From positions 1 to 17,289 of the forward strand of contig SGPM01000459.1 in assembly GCA_004802725.1 (NCBI GenBank): a stretch of DNA of 17,289 nucleotides. The letters are read 5' to 3'. Shown in pieces: positions 11,904 to 17,289 of the stretch. How positions within the stretch are numbered: the first letter of the stretch is position 1; every line of letters begins with the position of its first letter. The notes under the pieces were generated by a model that saw only the letters and a program-made list of their open reading frames with translations, had not been told where the DNA came from and searched no databases. Source of the stretch: Antrodiella citrinella (Eukaryota > Basidiomycota > Agaricomycetes > Polyporales > Steccherinaceae). Both the position numbers and the translations under genes were made by a program.

Positions 11904-12044
11904 GGATGGAGATAAAGTTGTTTACGAGGCACCGCACGATGAAAGAAAATCGACTTTGTAACGACGAAAGCGTGGTCGTCGTCGTTTGCAACTGCGGCGA
12001 CCGATGAGCACGCCCGACTATGTTTGGTTAAGTTTGGTACACCG

Positions 12045-12050
12045 CACGTG
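12045..12050. promoter_or_regulatory. CACGTG E-box in the shared prp4/transporter promoter
   Basis: The palindrome CACGTG lies 142 bp before the prp4 ATG and 162 bp before the transporter ATG. It is the core site of fungal bHLH factors of the Cbf1/Pho4 type. Being symmetrical, it could serve either gene. One hexamer in 308 bp is weak evidence by itself. Confidence 0.35.
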
Positions 12051-12100
12051 AAAGATTCGGATGTTCGGCAAAAGTCGGCCGAATGGTGCCGATCCTCCAG

Positions 12101-12108
12101 TATATAAG
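12101..12108 (+). promoter_or_regulatory. TATA box of the MFS transporter gene
   Basis: TATATAAG matches the TATA consensus and lies 104 bp upstream of the transporter ATG at 12212, a normal fungal distance. The prp4 side has no equally good TATA, as is usual for a housekeeping gene. Confidence 0.6.
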
Positions 12109-12211
12109 GCGCACTCGATGTACATCCTTTGAACACAACTTTCACAATCTTCTGCTTTACGACTGCATTCCAGTTCATTCCTTTCGGTTAGCCCGTATAC
12201 CCTGTATATTC

Positions 12212-15076
12212 ATGAGCGGTCAAAATTCCACTGTTATACCCACTGAACGGGACCCTTTGCTGCGCTTGGAGCAGCAACTACCCACATTCCCCAACAAGGC
12301 TGCGAAATCTGGACCTTTGGAAATAAGCCAATCGACTCGGTATGGCATATTGGCGGGAATATGGGTTGCTACGTTTTTATCTGTGTGTTATGTTCCACCG
12401 TGTAGTGTCTTCTCTCTATACTCAGACATGTTTTCACCTTTGTGAAGTCTCTGAACAGTGCGTCCGCTTTTATGTGAATGCGTATCCGCTCCATCTCATT
12501 CTTTTCCAGCGACTTTGGTCGCAACGTGTGAGCTTGTGACCCGACCGTGATCGGTTTCGGAACTGAACGTTTGAACTATTGTAGTACTGCCAGGTATCTC
12601 CTCCGACTTCCAAAAGTCTCACCAAGCTAGTTGGCTTGGGACTGCGTATGTGCAGCAAGTTAGTATGTGAACATTTCGCTGACTCGCTCTGCACGCTAGA
12701 TATCTGCTAGCAACGAGTGTCTTCACACCGTTGTATGGCCGTCTGTGCAATGTGATGGGGCGCCGTGGAGCGAACCAGACTGCCGTCGTTTTTGCAGCTT
12801 TAGGAACCGCCGCCTGTGGTTTCTCCACCAACATGGAAATGCTCATTGCGGCGAGATTCGTGAGTCGTTTTCGCGGGTATTTAAACCATTCTTTGCACGC
12901 TGAAGTGACCATGCAGCTGGGCGGAATTGGGGGGGGAGGTATCATGACTACTGCTACGTAAGTTTTCTGTCTGATAGCCTCTTCTACGCCGCACTGACGG
13001 GCAGTGACGGCTGTTCCCTCAAGAATAATCACGAGTGATATGTACAGCCTTCGGGTAAGTCTCACTATTCGTGAGGACGACCACCGCTGATCATATACTC
13101 TTCGAAGTCGAGAGGGCTGACACAAGGTGTGGCCGCGGTATTCAATAGCGTATGTCGATGATTTATACAGTCCTTCCGAAAGCTAAGTATGAACAGCTTG
13201 GAATGGGTCTCGGTGGCCCCCTTGGAGGCTTTATCGCAGACAGGTACGTTTTGGTACATTCTCTGAAGACGTCAATGAACTCCAGCATCAGATTTGGGTG
13301 GCGCTGGGCCTTTCTCATGCAGCTACCGTTATTTGTGGTTTCCTTCATGCTGACGTCCGTCAATCTGCACTACGTCACGCCAGTAAGTGCAACACATGTA
13401 ATCATACACAAACTCGCTCACCCTTCTGATAAGGGAAAGGGCAAGAGTACAATGGAGGTACTGAAACGGATCGACTACGGCGGTAGCTTTACGCTACTGT
13501 GTGCGGTACGTAACGAACGAATTTCTCGAAGACGACACTCATGGACGGCATAGGTTCTCTCCATCCTCGTGTTTCTCAGCACACGGTACAGCGAAGAATA
13601 TCCAGTATGTCCCGTGTTATAAGTGGTGACCGATAGCTCACCTCTTCACAGTGGAGTTCACCGGCTGTTTATGTACCGTTCGCATTGTCCATAGTGTTCT
13701 TCGTCGCGTTCGTTCTCGTCGAATTGTACGTCGCACCGGAGCCTGTCATGGCGCCGTTCCTTCTGAGGAAGAAGATTCCGGTTCTCGTGGGGATAAGCAA
13801 CTTCTTCGTTGCGATGTGTAACTTTGCCGTCATGTACAATTTCCCTACCTGGTTTCAGACTGTGCTTCTGACGAGCGCGAGCGAAGCAGGTAAGTCGTCT
13901 CTCTTTCCGCCGTCTGGTCAATGTTGAACGCTTTTAGGTGCACATCTGATCCCCAATGGCGTGTCCATCTCATTGGGTTCGCTCTTTGCCGGGTGAGTCG
14001 CTTCAGCTTTCCTTGTTTGCGGTCCCAGACTCATCCCTCGTTCAGATGGATGATGCACCGTACTGGCAAATATAAGGTCCTCAACGTCGTGTTTGGATTG
14101 TGCCCCTTTGTGGCCACGATTCTTCTCAGTCTCATGCGCGAAGACTCGCCTAGCGTCCAGCTGTGGCTGAGTATTGTAAATACTATTACTGCGTGCGATT
14201 ATCGGATAACTGACACTTCTCTGTCACTAGCTCCCTATGGGTTTCGGAAACGCCGTCGTACTGCAAACGATGCTCAGTAAGCTCCACTTCATTCATCAGC
14301 AATACACCATCTCATAGAAAGTGTCCACAGTCGCGCTGCTCGCTCATTTACCTCGTATGTGACCCATCTCTAACATTGAATCACTAACATCCTTCGTCTT
14401 TCAGAGTCCGCTATGGCAGTAGGAACCGGATTCGGTCAGCTGTTCCGTGGACTAGGTCAAGTAGGCGGTGTGGCCGTTTCCGCTGCTCTCTTCCAATCGA
14501 AACTCAACGAAGAACTGCGGAAACGAATCCAAGGCGAAGGCTCCGAGGAGATTATCAACCGCATTAGGCACTCTGCGACGCTCGTGTCGAAGCTGTCGCC
14601 TGAGCTTCAACGAAAAGCGCGAGATTCGTACGCTATCAGTCTCCAAGCCGTGTTCATTATGGCAGCCACCGCAACGTTCATCGCGTATTGCGCTCGTCTG
14701 CCGGTCAGTGCTTGATGTATCTCTCTGTCGATCAAACGTTAATATTGACTGTATACAGATCCCCGATAAGTCCCTGGACTCCTCGCCCCGAAGGCTGTCG
14801 CTCAGCCATGCACCACCACCGACTGCTTCCACCTCTGCAACATCCTCAGGTACATCTACGCCAATCAACCCTCTAGAAGTCACAGAAGAAACGGAGGAAC
14901 CTGATACTAGTGCTTTGGCTATACACGAGAATAATGACGAACACGACGATAACGTTCCGCCGCCTCGTCCCAGTATCAGGCGTGGCAGGAGGCGATTGTC
15001 GACTTACGAGTCGTCCGACGGCATTATGGATCTAGAGGGAGACGATATTGGAGGGTCTGCAAGAAGAAAGGTCTAG
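12212..15076 (+). CDS. MFS transporter, vacuolar basic amino acid (Vba/Fnx) type, 634 aa, 19 exons
   Basis: Exon ends are 12212-12382, 12448-12457, 12510-12527, 12585-12645, 12700-12859, 12917-12957, 13024-13054, 13108-13149, 13197-13243, 13292-13382, 13434-13505, 13554-13604, 13652-13889, 13938-13992, 14046-14175, 14231-14276, 14331-14354, 14405-14703 and 14759-15076. Together they give 1905 nt with no stop. Residues 12-17 (ERDPLL) form an acidic dileucine signal of the kind that sends proteins to the vacuole. The first membrane segment starts near 44. The MFS motif A loop YGRLCNVMGRRGANQ is at about 99-113, followed by GGIGGGGIMTTATIITSDMY, GMGLGGPLGGFIADRFGWRW, MYNFPTWFQTV, WMMHRTGKYKVLN and GTGFGQLFRGLGQVGG. 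This is the large DHA2-like 14-helix MFS group that holds yeast Vba and S. pombe Fnx1, proton-driven importers of amino acids into the vacuole. The last exon adds a 106-residue Ser/acidic cytosolic tail. Exons 2 and 3 are only 10 and 18 nt. Substrate is inferred. Confidence 0.92.
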
Positions 15077-15711
15077 TGGACTTCGTTCGATGGACATACT
15101 ATGATTATACATGGACCATGGATCTTAGGTGATAGATATGCTTGAATCAATGCTATTGGTATAGCATCTGTAGTATATTTCTCATTGTCTCATCGTGTCT
15201 TCCTGAAGGTCTGAACCCTGCTAATAGACGCGGCACAGGACAACACGACGCGTCGGTGGTAGCTGGGAATCCGTCTCCAACTTCTGTCAAGTACAGGTAC
15301 TGACTCACACACAGGTCGAGAATTTGGCTGCGGTTGTTTCGTCTGGTTTGGGTATCCAGCGGATTCAGACCTTTACTCACGGCTCGTTGAGTTACATAGT
15401 CACCGGTGTCTTTACAAAAACAATGTGGAAGAATTAGAGCTTGGCAGTCAAGATTAAAAGGTCTGACTATTCGAGTGAAGGGTGAGCAATACCCATATTT
15501 TCCTTACTGATCAATAATTGTCTTAGCGGACGACCAATCCGCACTCGACCAATGCAAATATTCTGGAAGATAGGACCTTACATCGCACAAGAAACTCGAG
15601 TCCATACGTTATATCAGTTATCAAGGGGATGATGACATGTGAAGCTGCCGTAGCATGAGAGAGATTTGATCCAAGGTTTAAAGGTCATCTGCCCGCTGCC
15701 CGGAACCTATA
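15077..15711. other. Intergenic region between convergent genes
   Basis: This 635-bp stretch lies between the 3' ends of the transporter (+) and the monooxygenase (-). It contains a small perfect inverted repeat just after the transporter stop and otherwise no coding signal that I can support. Confidence 0.45.
15150..15167. repeat. 7-bp inverted repeat after the transporter gene
   Basis: ATGCTAT (15150-15156) and ATAGCAT (15161-15167) pair perfectly around the loop TGGT, 74 bp after the transporter stop codon. It would form a small hairpin in the 3' UTR if the transcript extends that far. It may be chance. Confidence 0.35.
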
Positions 15712-17100
15712 CTAGTGGAACACGCTGAAGGTCTGTAACTATGATCGCGGTCCGAGGTAAGACGATGTACATGTATCCAACAGTCACTGTCGACATGCTT
15801 ACCAGATCCTTGCCTTGAGTCATGACGAGCAAAACGTCTTGTGGATGAAGATATCCCCAAACGATAGCTGCAGCGATGCTTGCAAAACCAGCCGTCCTCC
15901 ATATGCGTCTCTGAATCTGTCTCGCTTTCCACTTGTCCGCGCCCTCAGCGTGGTAGTGCGTCCACTCTGGGTATCGTAACAGCCACCATTGTTCGATCAG
16001 AGGACCTGGCCACAGTGCGGAGTTCTTGCCGGTATGACCTACGCGGTACCACGATTGACAGCCAGACCACACGGAAGTCTCGAGTTTCTTTTGAATACGC
16101 TCGTTCCATACGTCGGTAGCTTCATGAGTGACTTCAAAGGACGACACAAGTCCCTTGATCACAGGATCAAGCATCTTGACGATATAACGTATCTAGAAAC
16201 ATGCAAATGGTGAGTAGCATCGGATTGAGAACTTGAAGGATCACAAACCTGTGTCTCTGCGTGAATACTGCCGAACCATGACCCGTCGCCGTGTTCGGCC
16301 CTGTCAGAGACATTGCGTCAGAACATTGTCTCTCTCATCGTCAATATCCTTACCCTGTACTGTGAAGAAGTTTGGAAATCCAGGAATCGTGGTTCCTCGG
16401 TACGCTGTCGGTCCATCGTGTTCACGATAGTATTGCTGGACGGTAATCCCGTCGGATCCACGAATAGGAATAGGGTACTGATCCTACAGAAAATCAGTAC
16501 ATCTACAGCAGAGCGAGCCTACAAGACCATACCACGACGAAGCCAGTTGCTGATATGATGACGTCGAATTCAAAATGCTCGCCTTTCCTGGTAAGTATTC
16601 CTTTCTCTGTGACTTCTTTGATTCCGTCAAAGTTGAGATCGTTGTTCGGGAGATGCAAAGCCTCGTAATAACCGCTGTCGATGACGAAACGCTTGCATCC
16701 GAATTCTAGACGACAATGTGCTGCCAGTGAGTAGAGTGTGACGCTGAGACTAGCGAATTCTTGAACGCACCGTAGTTGGGTTTCAGTCGGTCATGGTACT
16801 CCTTCGGAGCGGTATCTTGTCTGTATTTATCAAGGACCTGAAAACACGTCAATGTTGTCTCGGATCTTCATCAGAGGATTGCGACAATCACCCGCGCAAA
16901 TTCGTCTCGTCTCTTGTTGTTCAGACCACCGCCTATAATCGAGAAATATGATGTTTCGCGCTGAATTATAGCATAGTGAACATATGATCCTCACATTGTT
17001 CGAAAATACTTACTTCAAGGACTATGCTCCAGCGGTATAGGCGCATCAGGAACGGTGTATATTTGAAGAGCATGCGTCGAAAAGGCGATATCATCAGCAA
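15712..17100 (-). CDS. Flavin-dependent (Baeyer-Villiger-type) monooxygenase, C-terminal part, probably broken
   Basis: Exons on the minus strand are about 17098-17010, 16932-16892, 16837-16771, 16705-16533, 16483-16354, 16300-16249, 16192-15803 and 15738-15712. The product shows family landmarks: [62 protein letters not shown] (the typical ATG signature), [51 protein letters not shown] and [16 protein letters not shown] hydrophobic segment near the C-terminus ([13 protein letters not shown]) could be a membrane anchor. Such enzymes use FAD and NADPH to insert oxygen next to ketones or oxidise heteroatoms. The N-terminal half with the GxGxxG FAD site should lie beyond 17100, but only TGTAAT-rich non-coding DNA follows. 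The exon 16300-16249 seems to lack one base (GSAV, then IHAETQ in the next frame), so the gene is probably inactive or is rescued by an alternative donor. Substrate is unknown. Confidence 0.8.
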
Positions 17101-17289
17101 AAACCTACTTTTGTAATTTACCTGGGATTACAGATGAATCCCTGAAGGTCGCTGTAATCGCGCTGTAATGTTTCTGGAGGTTGTAAGGTCAGTAATACCA
17201 TCTAGGTCATTGTAATTCACGGTGAAGTCTGCACGCACCAATTTCTTTACAAGATATTATCCAGTGGCTACGAAGATTCCATGTAAAGT
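17101..17289. repeat. TGTAAT-rich segment, possible transposon end
   Basis: TGTAAT occurs at 17112, 17153, 17164 and 17211, its complement ATTACA at 17127, and the variant TGTAAG at 17182, all inside about 105 bp. Elsewhere I saw no comparable clustering. Dense short repeats of this kind are typical of the subterminal regions of DNA transposons. The cluster begins exactly where monooxygenase homology stops. It could also be an intron carrying an insertion. No transposase or terminal repeat is visible before the window ends. Confidence 0.45.

Overview
The window looks like chromosomal DNA of a filamentous basidiomycete, most likely an Agaricomycete. Coding sequence is cut by many introns of about 47-82 nt with GT...AG ends. 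The spliced products resemble Prp4 kinase, a vacuolar-type MFS transporter, a fungal cyclase-fold protein and a fungal flavin monooxygenase. One small cysteine/histidine-rich protein has the layout I associate with agaric genomes. All gene models were built by hand from splice signals, phase and protein-family continuity; no database was consulted.

Layout. 1-1116: gene-poor, with an imperfect 88-bp tandem repeat, a perfect hairpin and a possible frameshifted coding relic. 1117-1195 (-): tRNA-Arg(ACG) with a 7-nt intron. 1456-3640 (+): a two-exon gene for a 711-residue, mostly disordered protein of unknown function. 4603-5245 (-): a four-exon gene for a 140-residue basic protein resembling the ribosome-biogenesis factor Loc1. 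6304-6861 (+): a six-exon gene for an 83-residue Cys/His-rich protein. 7093 to about 9047 (-): a decayed cyclase (kynurenine-formamidase-like fold) gene. 9369-11903 (-): prp4, an eight-exon splicing kinase gene. 12212-15076 (+): a 19-exon MFS transporter gene, divergent from prp4 across 308 bp. 15712 to about 17100 (-): the C-terminal part of a flavin-dependent monooxygenase, cut off near the right edge by a stretch dense in TGTAAT motifs.

These genes do not form an obvious pathway cluster. Two are housekeeping (prp4 and the Loc1-like gene), one is a transporter, and two are catabolic or secondary-metabolism enzymes that show damage. The most distinctive items are the 83-residue Cys/His protein, which emerges only after splicing six short exons (one of 12 nt), and three places where the upstream 5' splice site breaks the frame while a GT 4 nt further on keeps it.
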